Positions 44,297 through 54,910 of a DNA stretch of 64,000 nucleotides are shown here, in pieces. A program made the translations under genes and the position numbers. Origin of the DNA: Macrothele yani (Eukaryota; Arthropoda; Arachnida; Araneae; Macrothelidae); NCBI GenBank assembly GCA_039090855.1, contig CM077012.1, forward strand, positions 140,278,541 to 140,342,540, given 5' to 3'. Position 1 is the stretch's first letter, and each line of letters starts with the position of its first letter. The notes below the pieces were generated by a model. That model was not told the origin of the DNA and ran no database searches. It worked only from the letters and a program-made list of their open reading frames with translations.

Positions 44297-47287
44297 TCAA
44301 CCATTATCAATCCACTGCTGGACGAAGGTCTCCCCAAGTTTCCTCCACAACGGTCTGTCTTGTGCCAGTCTCCTCCATGTCACTCCCGCATACTTTCGAA
44401 TTTCATCCACCCATCTTCCATGTGGTCTTCTTCTGGGTCTTTTCCTGTCCCTTGGAATCCAATCTAAAATTTCGGCTGTCCATCGATGATCTGTCCTTCT
44501 GGCAGTATGTCCAGCCCATTGCCATTTCAGGGATTTAACTCTGATCATGATGTCTTCCACTCTTGTCATTTTTTGGATCCACGAGTTCCTCTTCTTATCT
44601 CTATTGGTTACACCAAGCATGCACCTGTCCATGCTGCTTTGAGTTGTCTGCAGCCTTTGTATGTCTCTTTTAGTTAAGGTCCACGTCTCTGCACCATACG
44701 TAAGCACTGGAAGGATGCATTGATCAAACACTTTTCTTTTAAGACATAATGGCATATTGCTCTTGAAAATTATGCTGTTTCTTCCAAAAGCTCTCCAGGC
44801 AAGTTTTGTACGCCGATTAATTTCTTCATCAATGTGACCCTCACTTGATATCTGCTGTCCAAGATAAACGTACGTGTCTGTTATCTCCAGCTTTTCTCCA
44901 TCAATCGATAAATCTTTATTTCTTGTAAAAGCATTGAACATCACTTTTGTCTTCTGAAAGTTCATTTTTAATCCCACTTCTTTACTCTTGTCAGCAAGTT
45001 CCTGGATCATACTCTGCAGCTCTGATGGGGTAGTTGCAAAAATGACTACGTCATCAGCAAAACGAAGGTGGGTTAGATAATCTCCATTAATCTTTATCCC
45101 CTTGTTTTCCCACCTCAGCGACTGAAAAACACCCTCCAATGTGGCATTAAAGAGCTTCGGAGATATGGTGTCACCTTGTCTCACTCCCTTTCCAATTTTT
45201 ATGTGTGTTGTATTTTCAAACAGCCGAATCTTTGCATTTTCATAGATGTTATTAATAATATTAATGTATGCATCTTCAATACCGCAGGTTTTCAGAGCCA
45301 TTGTAACTGCTGATGGTTTCACCGAATCAAAGGCTTTTTCATAATCGATAAAAGCCATGCACAATGGAAGTTCATATTCCCTCGCTCTTTCAATTAGTTC
45401 TCTCAGCACGTGGATATGATCTATTGTGCTGTAGCCACTCCTGAATCCAGCTTGTTCTCTCGGTTGAGCCATGTCCAGTGTTACCTTCAAGCGGTGTGAA
45501 AGAACTTTAGTGAAGATTTTATAAACTATTGATAGGAGGCTGATAGGTCTGTAGTTTCCGAGATCCTCAATGTCACCTTTCTTATGTAGCAGGATCATTG
45601 TAGCGGTGTTCCAATCCTCAGGAATCTTTCCTTCATTAAGGCATCGAGTGAAAATTTGGGCGAGTACTGTTTCGATTTCTCCACTTGCTTCTTGTATGAT
45701 GTCTACAGTAATTCCATCTTCTCCTGGAGCTTTTCCCCGCTTCATGTTCTTGATTGCATGTGCAACTTCTGCTGGAAGGACTGGAGGAACTCTGGTACTG
45801 GTATCTTTCATGATGTCTGGAGTGCATATATCATCCCTTTCATATAATTTGGAGTAGAAATCTTTCACTCTTGTCAAAATTTCGCCTCTATTTCTTGTTA
45901 CAGAACCATCTTCTTTTCTCAGTGCCATAATCTGTTTTCTTCCCTTACTGAGATGTCCCTTTGCTATCTTTAGGCTTTGGTTGTTTTCAATTGCTTTCTT
46001 CACTAGTTCACAGTTGACGTTTCTTACGTCTTCAGTGATACTTTTTCTTACTGTCTTGCATAGCTCTATATATTCCACTTTGGAAGTCACATCTTCTTTA
46101 GTTGTCCTCATCTCTCTTCTTTTTTGCATCAACATTTTCGTTTTTCCTGATAATTTATTTACATGCAACTTGTTCTTAGACCCAGCTAATTTTGTTGCTG
46201 TTTCCATAAGAGCTTTGGTTACTTTTCTGTTAACTTCAGAGATGTCCACTTCTTCCGATGTTAGGCCTTCTAAAGCAGAGAACCTGCTCTTCAGTTCCAA
46301 CTTGAAGGTATTATGGTGTTTTTTAAGGTTGGTTATGTCAATAGATTTTGTTTGTCTTATGAGCTTGCCACGTTCAAGTTTAGTGTTGAGGTGCATCTTA
46401 CATCTCACCAATCTATGGTCACTACCTGTGTTGAACTTGTTTAGCACACTGCAGTCTTCTATGACGAATTTTTTGTTACACATAATAAAATCAATTTCAC
46501 TTGTCGTCCCATTTGGATGTCTCCATGTCCATTTTCTGTGTGGCTTTTTCTTGAAGAAGGAGTTCAAGATGAAAAACCCTTCTGCCTCTGCAAACTCAAC
46601 GAGAGTATTTCCACGCTGGCCTCTGCAAACTCAACGAGAGTATTTCCACGCTGGTTTCTGTTGCCGTGACCGAATTTACCTACTGAAGTTTCATTCTGTT
46701 GCCGTTGCCCTATTTTTTGCATTGAAATCTCCCATAATTATTTTCAAGTGCTGCTTACCTTTATTATTTAGATGACAAATTTCCTCATAAAATTCTTCAA
46801 TTTCTTCTTCAGGATGACTTGTGGTGGGTGCATAAGTTTGAATAATCTGAGCCTGGTATCTTTTCGAGAGTTGAATAACAAGTCGTGCAGCTCTGTCAGA
46901 GGAACTTTCAACTTCTACAACTTTATCCTTCAGTTTCTTGTTTATTATAAATCCAACACCACTAGTTCTGCCAGTATCTGTCCCACGATAGTAGAAGAGA
47001 TGTCCACTTTTCAGTTCGATGAGATCTTCTCCTTTTCTCCTTACCTCACTTAACCCCACGATGTCCCACTTGATCCTTTGTAGTTCCTCTTCCAATTCAA
47101 GAAGACTTGAATCAGAAGATAGGGAGCGTCCATTGTACGTTGCCAAGGTCAGCATCAGATGGCAGCCTAGTCCGGTCCTCCGGGGATTCTTAGCACCCTC
47201 TGCCTTCATGTCGCACTGGCCGCTGCCTTGGCCAGGTACATTCCAGCTGCCGGAGACTGAGGGCCAAGGTTTAAGTTGTGGAATCAT
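44297..47287 (-). pseudogene. RTE endonuclease / reverse transcriptase ORF (copy F, one disrupted interval)
   Basis: Endonuclease at 47287-46691: MIPQLKPWPSVS, TYNGRSLSSDS, GLSEVRRKGEDLIE, QIIQTYAPTTSHPEEE and KIIMGDFNAK. The chain then stops. From 46567 to 44297 a 756-codon frame encodes NSFFKKKPHRKWTWRHPNGT, SEIDFIMCNKK, TGSDHRLVRCK, KAPGEDGITVDII, AFIDYEKAFDSV, GVRQGDTISP, LRFADDVVIF and the C-terminal KLGETFVQQWIDNG. Both parts are in the same frame. An extra A at about 46714-46719 and a 35-bp duplication (46585-46654) together add 36 bp, leaving a stop in the short shifted interval. The expected full product is near 980 residues. Confidence 0.92.
46585..46654. repeat. 35-bp tandem duplication inside copy F
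   Basis: Two units beginning CCTCTGCAAACTCAACGAGA (46585 and 46620), absent from copies E and G, which have a single unit. Confidence 0.92.
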
Positions 47288-47335
47288 TTTGGAGGGGTTT
47301 GGCCATAACTCACCACGCTGGCCAAGCGGGTTGGT

Positions 47336-49005
47336 GTACTATCCACTATATGACAACAGAGAATTCAAAGTGAAAGCTAATAACATCAAGAACTTGTTTT
47401 GAAATAACTGTAAGATTATGCTGCGGGGGTGTTCATATACGACCCCCCCGCTCCCCCGAAATGCTCTGCCTACGCTCCTTGTGATAACTGACGAATGCTG
47501 GTTTTGTTTACGTTATTTAGTAAGGTGTCTTTACAATACATAACCGGAGCATAGAAGCACGTTTTGTAAATGAAACACATTTGAATATATGATCACTAAA
47601 TGAAGAATCTGTTCGCCACGATATTTAAAAATCTTTAAATTTCTAACTGTGATTGCCCACAACAGAAAAATTGCAGTACAATTTTTCTGCAGTAAAATCT
47701 TGGCATGGGCCGATGAAAATTTTTCCGCAACACCCACTTCAATTTAAGGGACGGGGTACTTTTACCCCCCCCCCTCCTCCTCCCAACACTATGATTGCCA
47801 CAGTTTCCAGAGTAACTGTACTTTTTGTTCTGTTTCTTAAATAAGAAAAGTGATTTTCGGTTGTGATACAATACTACCGCAGAACTACAACTGAACGGGC
47901 CCATTTGCAAAAATTTTCAGGGACCCTTTTGCGACCGCCAATCCGCCCCATTATGGGGCCCGCAATTTTTCTTTTATTGGATGAATAAGAATGTCTATTT
48001 TCTCGTCTTTGAATAAGATGACAATGTCGTCCATATTGTTGAAGATTGCCCTGGAGCTATTCGATCATTACTGTGACTGCGAGCCACTACTACCTGCTAC
48101 ATTCGGTCCATTTGATGTGGTACCGTAAGTTCCAACTTATATATATTGTTATCTTTGCAAAAGAAAAAAAAAAAAAAAAAAACTAGCACCCCAAGAAAGT
48201 CCTTCGATCCTCATGAAACTCCACCTGCAAGCAGGACTGTTAAAATACAAGGGCTGGGTCATAGGCTTCGGACACGCGGATCCCTACGAACGCCAGCGTG
48301 TGACGTCAGTATGTTGGAACCTTTGTTGGAACGGAGCTGACAGCTTGGATGGCTGCAGTGAGATAATGAAAGCTAACGAGCATTTCAGTGGCTCTTGTAA
48401 AGAAATATAACAAATGATTCATTCTAGGTATTTAACATACTTAAATAAAAAGTAAGAGAAAAGACTGGGGTATCTGTTAAAGACAAATGAAAATTTCCGT
48501 CATACACACACAATACGTTTAAATTTTCAGGTCATAAGTTTTCTCTTGTCAACATCTTGCACCATCCACCAGATGTGTGCATTAAAATATATTGGATCTG
48601 CGATATTACGCAAATAGATCACCTGAAGGGAAAAAAGGATTTTCTTTTCCACGTTTCCTTCTTTGTTTAATTTCTTAAATTTCGAACAGCAATAATAAAT
48701 AGCAAATTTTTTCTTATGCTTTTCTTTTCGTTTTTCCTTAAACTTTATTTGCGGTGTTTTTGTAGTGAGTCTTCGACATTTTTGTAAATCAGTATTTTCT
48801 TTTTCACATTAAGCTACTAATGTACTTACTACATTCAAATAACGATTAAAAGAACCAGAAAGGTAACACAATGTCCTTATTCCTTTGTATACCATTGTTA
48901 AAAACCTATGAATTAATGAATATATATTTTTGTATAGTGGCCCCCACTTTGGTTAAACGTCAAATGCTTTTGCATTCTGAATTACTGCTATAATATATAA
49001 AGCCA
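47336..49005. other. Non-coding stretch
   Basis: C run at about 47765-47778, CCAATCCGCCCC at about 47938 (hAT-like end), an A run at 48162-48181, and a short segment at about 48290-48350 whose complement resembles 52990-53040 (GTTCCAAC...TGACGTCA). No gene is supported. Confidence 0.4.
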
Positions 49006-50575
49006 GGGATGTAAGGTCAGGTGATGCGTAACACCACAGCCTCTCCTTGACAAATGTCAACCCCGCCTTCTCGTGGTGCATCCTGTTCTCACTAAAGGGG
49101 CTCTGACGACCGCCAATAGCGGTATAACTATACCATCGGGATTAGAGGAAATGCTATCCCACACTCACCAACCCGCTTGGCCAGCGTGGTGAGTTATGGC
49201 CAAACCCTTCCAAAATGACTCCACAACTTCCTCAGTCTCCGGCAGCTGCAATGTACCTGGCCAAGGCAGCGACCTGTGCGACATGAAGGCAGACGGTGCT
49301 AAGAATCACCGGAGGACCGGACTAGGCTGCCATCTGATGCTGACCTTGGCTACGTATAATGGACGCTCCCTATCTTCTGATTCAAGGCTTCTTGCATTGG
49401 AAGAGGAACTACAAAGGATCAAGTGGGACATCGTCGGGCTAAGTGAGGTAAAGAAAAAAGGAGAAGATCTCATTGAACTGAAAAGTGGACATCTCTTCTA
49501 CTATCGTGGGACAGATAGTGGCAGAACTAATGGTGTTGGATTTATAATAAACAAGAAACTGAAGGATAAATTTGTAGAAGTTGAAAGTCCCTCTGACAGA
49601 GCTGCACGACTCGTTATCCAACTCTCGAGAAGATACCAGGCTCAGATTATTCAAACTTATGCACCCACCACAAGTCATCCTGAAGAAGAAATTGAAAGAT
49701 TTTATGAGGAAATTCGTCATCTAAATAATAAAGGTAAGCAGCACTTGAAGATAATTATGGGAGATTTCAATGCAAAAATAGGGCAACAGCGACAGAATGA
49801 AACTTCAGTAGGTAAATTCGGTCACGGCAACAGAAACCAGCGTGGAAATATTCTCGTTGAGTTTGCAGAGGCAGAAGGGTTTTTCATCTTGAACTCTTTT
49901 TTCAAGAAAAAGCCACACAGGAAATGGACATGTAGACATCCAAATGGGACGACAAGTGAAATTGATTTTATTATGTGTAACAAAAAATTCGTCATCGAAG
50001 ACTGCAGTGTGCTAAACAAGTTCAACACAGGTAGTGACCATAGATTGATGAGATGTAAGATGCACCTCAACACTAAACTCGAACGTGGCAATCTTATAAG
50101 ACAAACAAAATGTATTGACATAACCAACCTTAAAAAACACCATAATACCTTTAAGTTGGAACTGAAGAATAGATTCTCTGCTTTAGAAGGCCTAACTTCG
50201 GAAGAAGTGGATATTTCTGAAGTTAACAGAAAAGTAACCAAAGCTCTTATGGAAACAGCAACAAAATTAGCTGGGTCTAAGAACAAGTTTCATGTGAACA
50301 AATTATCAGGAAAAACCAAAATGTTGATGCAAAAAAGAAGAGAGATGAGGACAACAGAAAAAGATGTGACTTCCAAAGTGGAATACATAGAGCTATGCAA
50401 GACAGTGCGAAAAAGTATCACTGAAGACGTAAGGAAATTCAACTGTGAACTAGTGAGGAAAGCAATTGAAAACAACCAAAGCCTAAAGATAGCAAAGGGA
50501 CATCTCAGTAAGGAAAAGAAGATGGTTCTGTAACAAGAAATAGAGGCGAAATTTTGTCAAGAGTGAAAGATTTCT

Positions 50576-50805
50576 GCCGCCCCGGTGGCGCAGTGGTCTA
50601 AGGCGCTGGCCTCTGATCATTCGTCCGTGAGGAGTCCGGGTTCGAATCCCGGTGAGGCATGGATGTTGTGTTTGTCTTACGGCACTGGCTCTCTCCCTTC
50701 CCTGGAACCAGTGACCCTAAATTAGGGACGGGCGACTGCTTATAGCCCATTGAGTTGCTCACGGTGGTCGTTAAACCTCCAATCAAAAAAAAAAAAAAAA
50801 AAAAA
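50576..50805 (+). mobile_element. tRNA-derived SINE inserted in RTE copy E
   Basis: Complete copy with the head GCCGCCCCGGTGGCGCAGTG, the B-box region GGGTTCGAATCCCGG, body and a long A tail. The direct repeat AAAGATTTCT lies at 50566-50575 and 50803-50812 (the A's shared with the tail), a clear target duplication. It has the least-damaged sequence of the family here. Confidence 0.96.
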
Positions 50806-50899
50806 GATTTCTACTCCAAGTTATATGAAAGGGATGATGCATGTACGCCAGACATCATGGAAGGTACCAGAGTTCTTCCAGTCCTCCCAGCAGAAGTTG

Positions 50900-51077
50900 T
50901 AACGTACCAGGAGATGTGACGTACCTGCCAGCAGGACGCACACGACATAAAGGCAGATAGGAATCAGAAAAAACGTCTGCGTAGCTCAGTTGGTAGAGCG
51001 ACTTGTTCCGGAATAAGCGGCCTCGGGTTCGAATCCCGGCGTAGACCAAAAATGACGGAGAAATTTACTTCGTTATA
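50900..51077 (+). mobile_element. 178-bp tRNA-containing insertion in RTE copy E
   Basis: Bounded by AAGTTG on both sides (50894-50899 and 51078-51083), which restores the LINE sequence when removed. It starts TAACGTACCAGG and ends TTCGTTATA, giving short inverted ends around TAACG. There is no A tail. The internal tRNA-like segment occupies 50975-51046. Confidence 0.85.
50975..51046 (+). tRNA. tRNA-like sequence, nominal Arg (CCG)
   Basis: 72 nt. The 7-bp acceptor stem (GTCTGCG with CGTAGAC, one G-T pair), D arm (GCTCAGTTGGTAGAGC) and T arm (TCGGG TTCGAAT CCCGG) are all good. A genomic CA follows. The anticodon stem (ACTTG with ATAAG) pairs poorly; the loop TTCCGGA would give CCG. The good A and B boxes with a bad anticodon arm suggest a SINE-like promoter rather than a working tRNA. 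Confidence 0.5.
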
Positions 51078-52579
51078 AAGTTGCGCATGCAATCAAGAAC
51101 ATGAAGCGGGGGAAAGCTCCAGGAGAAGATGGAATTACTGTAGACATCATACAAGAAGCAAGTGGAGAAATCGAAACAGTACTCGCCCAAATTTTCACTC
51201 GATGCCTTAACGAAGGGAAGATTCCTGAGGATTGGAACAATGCTAATATGATCCTGCTACATAAAAAAGGTGACATTGAGGATCTCAGGAACTACAGACA
51301 TATCAGCCTCCTATCAGTGGTTTACAAAATCTTCACTAAAGTTCTTTCACACCGCTTGAAGGTAACACTGGACATGGCTCAACCGAGAGAACAAGCTGGA
51401 TTCAGGAGTGGCTACAGCACAATAGATCATATCCACGTACTGAGAGAACTAATTGAAAGACCGAGGGAATATGAACTTCCATTGTGCATGGCTTTTATCG
51501 ATTATGAAAAAGCCTTTGATTCGGTGAAACCATCAGCAGTTACAATGGCTCTGAAATCCTGCAGTATTGAAGATGCATACATTAATATTATTAATAACAT
51601 CTATGAAAATGCAAGTGCAAAGATTCGGCTGTTTGAAAATACAACACACATAAAAATTGGAAAGGGAGTGAGACAAGGTGACACCATATCTCCGAAGCTC
51701 TTTAATGCCACATTGGAAAATGTCTTTCAATCACTGAACTTGGAAAACAAAGGGATAAAGATTAATGGAGATTATCTAACCCACCTTCGTTTTGCTGATG
51801 ACATAGTCATTTTTGCAACTACCCCATCAGAGCTGCAGAGTATGATCCAGGAACTTGCTGACAAGAGTAAAGAAGTGGGATTAAAAATGAACTTTCAGAA
51901 GACAAAAGTGATGTTCAATGCTTTTACACGAAATGAAGATTTATCGATTGTTGGAGAAAAGCTGCAGATAACAGACACGTACGTTTATCTTGGACAGCAG
52001 ATATCAAGTGAGGGTCACATGATGAAGAAATTAATCGGCGTACAAAACTTGCCTGGAGAGCTTTTGGAAGAAACAACATAATTTTCAAGAGCAATATGCC
52101 ATTATGTCTTAAAAAAAAAGTGTTTGATCAATGCATCCTTCCAGTGCTTACGTATAATGCAGAGACGTGGACCTTAACTAAAAGAGACATACAAAGGCTG
52201 CAGACAACTCAAATAAGCATGGAGAGGTGCATGCTTGGTGTAACCAGGAGAGATAAGAAGAGGAACTCGTGGATCCGAAAAATGACAAGAGTGGAAGACA
52301 TCATGATCAGAGTTAAATCCCTGAAATGGCAATGGGCTGGACATACTGCCAGAAGGACAGACCATCGATGGACAGCCGAAATTTTAGATTGGATTCCAAG
52401 GGACAGGAAAAGACCCAGAAGAAAACCACATGGGAGATGGGTGGATGAAATTCGAAAGTATGCAGGGGTGACATGGAGGAGACTGGCACAAGACAGACCG
52501 TTGTGGAAGAAACTTGGGGAGACTTTCGTCCAGCAGTGGATTGATAATGGTTGACGATGAGGATGATGATAAGTGCATC

Positions 52580-52857
52580 ATCATCAACATCATCATCATC
52601 AGATTCAGAACAGGCACCGCGTTTTGTTTCATAATTTGTTTTCTCCGTAAGTCGAAGTACGCGATTTTTTAAATCATCTTCGTAATCGGAAGAATGAATA
52701 TGATCACTGCAAATTCTACATTCATAGAGTCTCACCTATAGTGCTAGTTCAGCCATTCCTTCACCAAATCTGGATTTTTCAAAGGAAATGCATGGCACAC
52801 AATATACCGACCTTTAGTTTTTTTGTAATGGTTCTTACAAGTAGCCACAGCACAACT
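52580..52857 (-). pseudogene. THAP-domain coding relic
   Basis: On the minus strand, CAVATCKNHYKKTKG (Cys-x4-Cys start of a THAP zinc module), then IVCHAFPLKNPDLVKEWLN (the HRFP-type motif) and a stop. In a shifted frame ECRICSDHIHSSDYEDDLKN follows (the CSDH part that completes the C2CH zinc site), then CSESDDDDVDDD. THAP domains bind DNA and occur in host factors and P-element-type transposases. The frame shift makes this copy broken, unless an unrecognised intron lies between the halves. Its Asp-coding repeat abuts the tail of RTE copy E. Confidence 0.65.
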
Positions 52858-53183
52858 CGTTATTATTATCAGTATTTCAACGTAAATTAACTGAACGATT
52901 TCTCAAAAAGCAAGTTCTAAGAGCTGAATAATTATCCACAAAAAAGCAAAGGAAAGAATATAGCGAAAGTAGAGAGACCCTTCACAGCAGCTTCATGGTT
53001 CCAACCGGAGTTCCAACACAATGACGTCAGAAACAGGTCATCTGTCACCACTGAGGGGATCTGTGGGGCAAAGTTTCTTCAAAGGAATGAACCAGCCCTA
53101 GTATTCTAACAGCCCTGCCTACAAGTACCTCTGGGCCAAATACGCAAATAATTAAAAAATAACGACCAGTGACTAAATAGTGG
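52858..53183. other. Gap, no supported gene
   Basis: Contains GGTTCCAACCGGAGTTCCAA...TGACGTCA near 52995-53030, similar in inverse to about 48300-48345. Confidence 0.4.
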
Positions 53184-53415
53184 GCCGCCCCGGTGGCGCA
53201 GTGGTCTAAGCGATGGCCTCTGATCATTCGTCCGAACGGGGTCCGGTTAAGAATCCCGGTGAGGCATGGATGTTGTGTTTGTTTTACGGCACTGGCTCTC
53301 TCCCTTCCCTGGAACCAGTGACCCTAAATTAGGGACGGGCGACTGCTTATAGCCCATTGAGTTGCTCACGGTAGTCGTTAAACCTCCAACCAAATAAAAA
53401 AAAAAAAAAAAAAAA
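53184..53415 (+). mobile_element. tRNA-derived SINE
   Basis: Complete copy with an A tail of about 20. The direct repeat AAATAGTGG lies at 53175-53183 and 53416-53424, a clear target duplication. The B-box region is altered (GGTTAAGAATCCC). Confidence 0.95.
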
Positions 53416-53574
53416 AAATAGTGGCTCTCTACAGCTCATGGGAACCGCGCATCGGGGAGGGTTAAGATCTCAAGAGCAAGGCTCGCACGCAGGGACAATT
53501 GTGACAGCTGATTGCGGTTGCATTAACCTCCACGGTCTACCCCGGGAGTGACACCGGGAGTGACTTTGGATTCG

Positions 53575-54198
53575 TGCACATTACGAACAGCTGAGCAAGT
53601 TTGAGAGAGGTTGTGTAATTGGAATGAGTATTGGTTAAGACGCCGTATCTCCAGGTATTTGGGTCGGAGCGACGCTGCAATTGGATGATGTTGGATCCAA
53701 TGGGTGGAAGAGGGAACAACTTAGCGGCACTCGGGCAGTGGACGGCCGAAGGCAACAACAGAACGCGAGGATAGAGGGATTGTGAAAGTCGCACGAACGG
53801 AACCGAATTCGTCGCTCTCAACCATCTATGGCCGTGTTGCGTCGCCTACAGGTACGAAAGTGGCCATCCGGACAGTTGCCAGACAACTTGCAGCACGGGG
53901 ACTGCACCCAAGGAGGACACTCCGCCTCCTATCACTGACAAGCAAGCATCGCCGGCATCGCTGCAGTGCTATCCAGGCCCGATCAACGAGGGATAGTGTC
54001 CAGTGGCGTCGTGTTGTCTTCACCGATGAGTCACGGTTTGCTCTTCACGCCGATGACCAGCGCATACGTGTCTGGAGACTAGCCGGCCAGCGCACGCATA
54101 CTGCCTTTACCGTGGAACTTCACACGGCTCACACACCGGGAGTGACTGTTTGGAGAGTTATTTCCTACGATAGCCTCATATGCCGCAATACTTTTTAA
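53575..54198 (+). pseudogene. Tc1-like transposase relic, C-terminally truncated
   Basis: The HTH part is split over frames (KFERGCVIGMSIG, then RRISRYLGRSDAAIG). 53782-54198 encodes SSLSTIYGRVASPTGTKVAI, RTVARQLAARGLHPRRTLRL and WRRVVFTDESRFALHADDQR (FTDESRF carries the first catalytic Asp), then HTPGVTVWRVISYDS, and it stops. The second and third catalytic residues are missing. GC-rich codons set it apart from the AT-rich surroundings, suggesting a distinct and perhaps recently arrived lineage. Confidence 0.85.
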
Positions 54199-54704
54199 GA
54201 CTTAAATTTTGAAAAAAAAAATTAAAAAAAATGAAAGATCGAATGTTAGTAAAGTTAAAATGAATGGGAAGTAAATTTTGAAAAGAGAAACCCCTCCCTC
54301 AACTCCTATCTTCTAAATTCGACCAAGTAAAATTGATCTACTTATGAAAAATTAATACAATTAAAGTACTTTTTAACCCTGAAAAAAAAACAAAGATAGG
54401 AAATTATCAATAACTGTTTATTCGTGAAATGAAAGCTTAACTTAGTACAACTTAGTGAAATTCGTTGACTTCTTAGCTTTAAAATTATTATTAAGCTTAG
54501 AGATTGACAGATTATTACCAAATTTCATAATCCCACTGTCAGGTCCCGCTGAGTTCGATCTGCCCCTAGGCCTCACTGAACCCGAGTTTCTCAAACGGGC
54601 CTGACGTAGGTTCTTTTGAGAGCCGTCGAGTTAAACTCTACCGTTGAAATATTGGAACGTGTAGTCAGCAATTCTTAAGATCTACGATAATGAGGAACTC
54701 CAAT
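54199..54704. other. Gap, no supported gene
   Basis: AT-rich. A GC-rich patch at 54540-54640 (CTAGGCCTCACTGAACCCGA) has no recognisable identity. Confidence 0.4.
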
Positions 54705-54804
54705 AACAAGTACTTACAAATTTTGAAAATGACAATCCGATTTTTGGTGTAAATGTGACAAGGATGGTAAGTCAGATAATATCCGAAAACTTGAAAATTG
54801 CATC

Positions 54805-54876
54805 GTCCTGGAGCGGGACTCGAACCCGCGTCTCCCAGATAGCGCCCGGTATGCTAACCACTACACCACCCAGAAC
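54805..54876 (-). tRNA. tRNA-like sequence (pseudo), left arm
   Basis: 72 nt on the minus strand. Acceptor TTCTGGG with TCCAGGA, D arm GTGT...GCAT and T arm GCGGG TTCGAGT CCCGC pair well. One base is missing from the anticodon arm compared with the other arm, so no proper anticodon can be assigned. Confidence 0.45.
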
Positions 54877-54910
54877 GACCAAGTTTTAAGTTTCCGATTG
54901 ATTTGAATAT

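Larger units (their letters stand above)
44279..47335 (-). mobile_element. RTE-type LINE, nearly full length (copy F)
   Basis: On the minus strand it runs from ACCAACCCGCTTGGCC in the 5' UTR (about 120 bp short of the 5' end seen in D and E) to the (TGA)n tail at 44294-44279. It is the best-preserved copy in the window. Only the interval 46585-46720 disturbs the frame. Confidence 0.94.
49196..52554 (+). pseudogene. RTE endonuclease / reverse transcriptase ORF (copy E, split)
   Basis: 49196-50533 encodes the whole endonuclease and linker: GLSEVKKKGEDL, TYAPTTSHPEEE, IIMGDFNAKIGQQ, SEIDFIMCNKK and GSDHRLMRCK, ending in SKEKKMVL after a small deletion. A deletion near 49230 puts the usual MTPQL start out of frame, but an upstream in-frame ATG exists. 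After the SINE and the tRNA-like insertion, RT resumes at 51101 (KRGKAPGEDGITVDII, AFIDYEKAFDSV, GVRQGDTISP, FADDIVIF). A one-base loss at about 52019 ends it at 52081. The C-terminal frame 52096-52554 is intact to QQWIDNG. Confidence 0.92.
49006..52566 (+). mobile_element. RTE-type LINE, full length with two insertions (copy E)
   Basis: From GGGATGTAAGGTCAGGTGAT at the 5' end to the (GAT)n tail. It carries a SINE (50576-50805) and a 178-bp tRNA-like element (50900-51077). Without these it is about 3.15 kb, a normal RTE length. The 3' tail abuts an (ATC)n tract of a THAP-like relic. Confidence 0.94.

Noticed and set aside
45981..46775. 264-codon plus-strand open frame
   Set aside because: It is antisense to the RTE copy F coding region; similar antisense frames occur opposite copies D, E and G.
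43317..47950. CAGGGGCGGATTGG at 43317 and CCAATCCGCCCC at 47938 as ends of one hAT element containing RTE copy F
   Set aside because: The outermost bases do not match (CAGGGG against ATGGGG complement) and no 8-bp flanking repeat was found.
50975..51046. A functional tRNA-Arg gene
   Set aside because: The anticodon stem has four mismatches, and the sequence lies within a mobile insertion.
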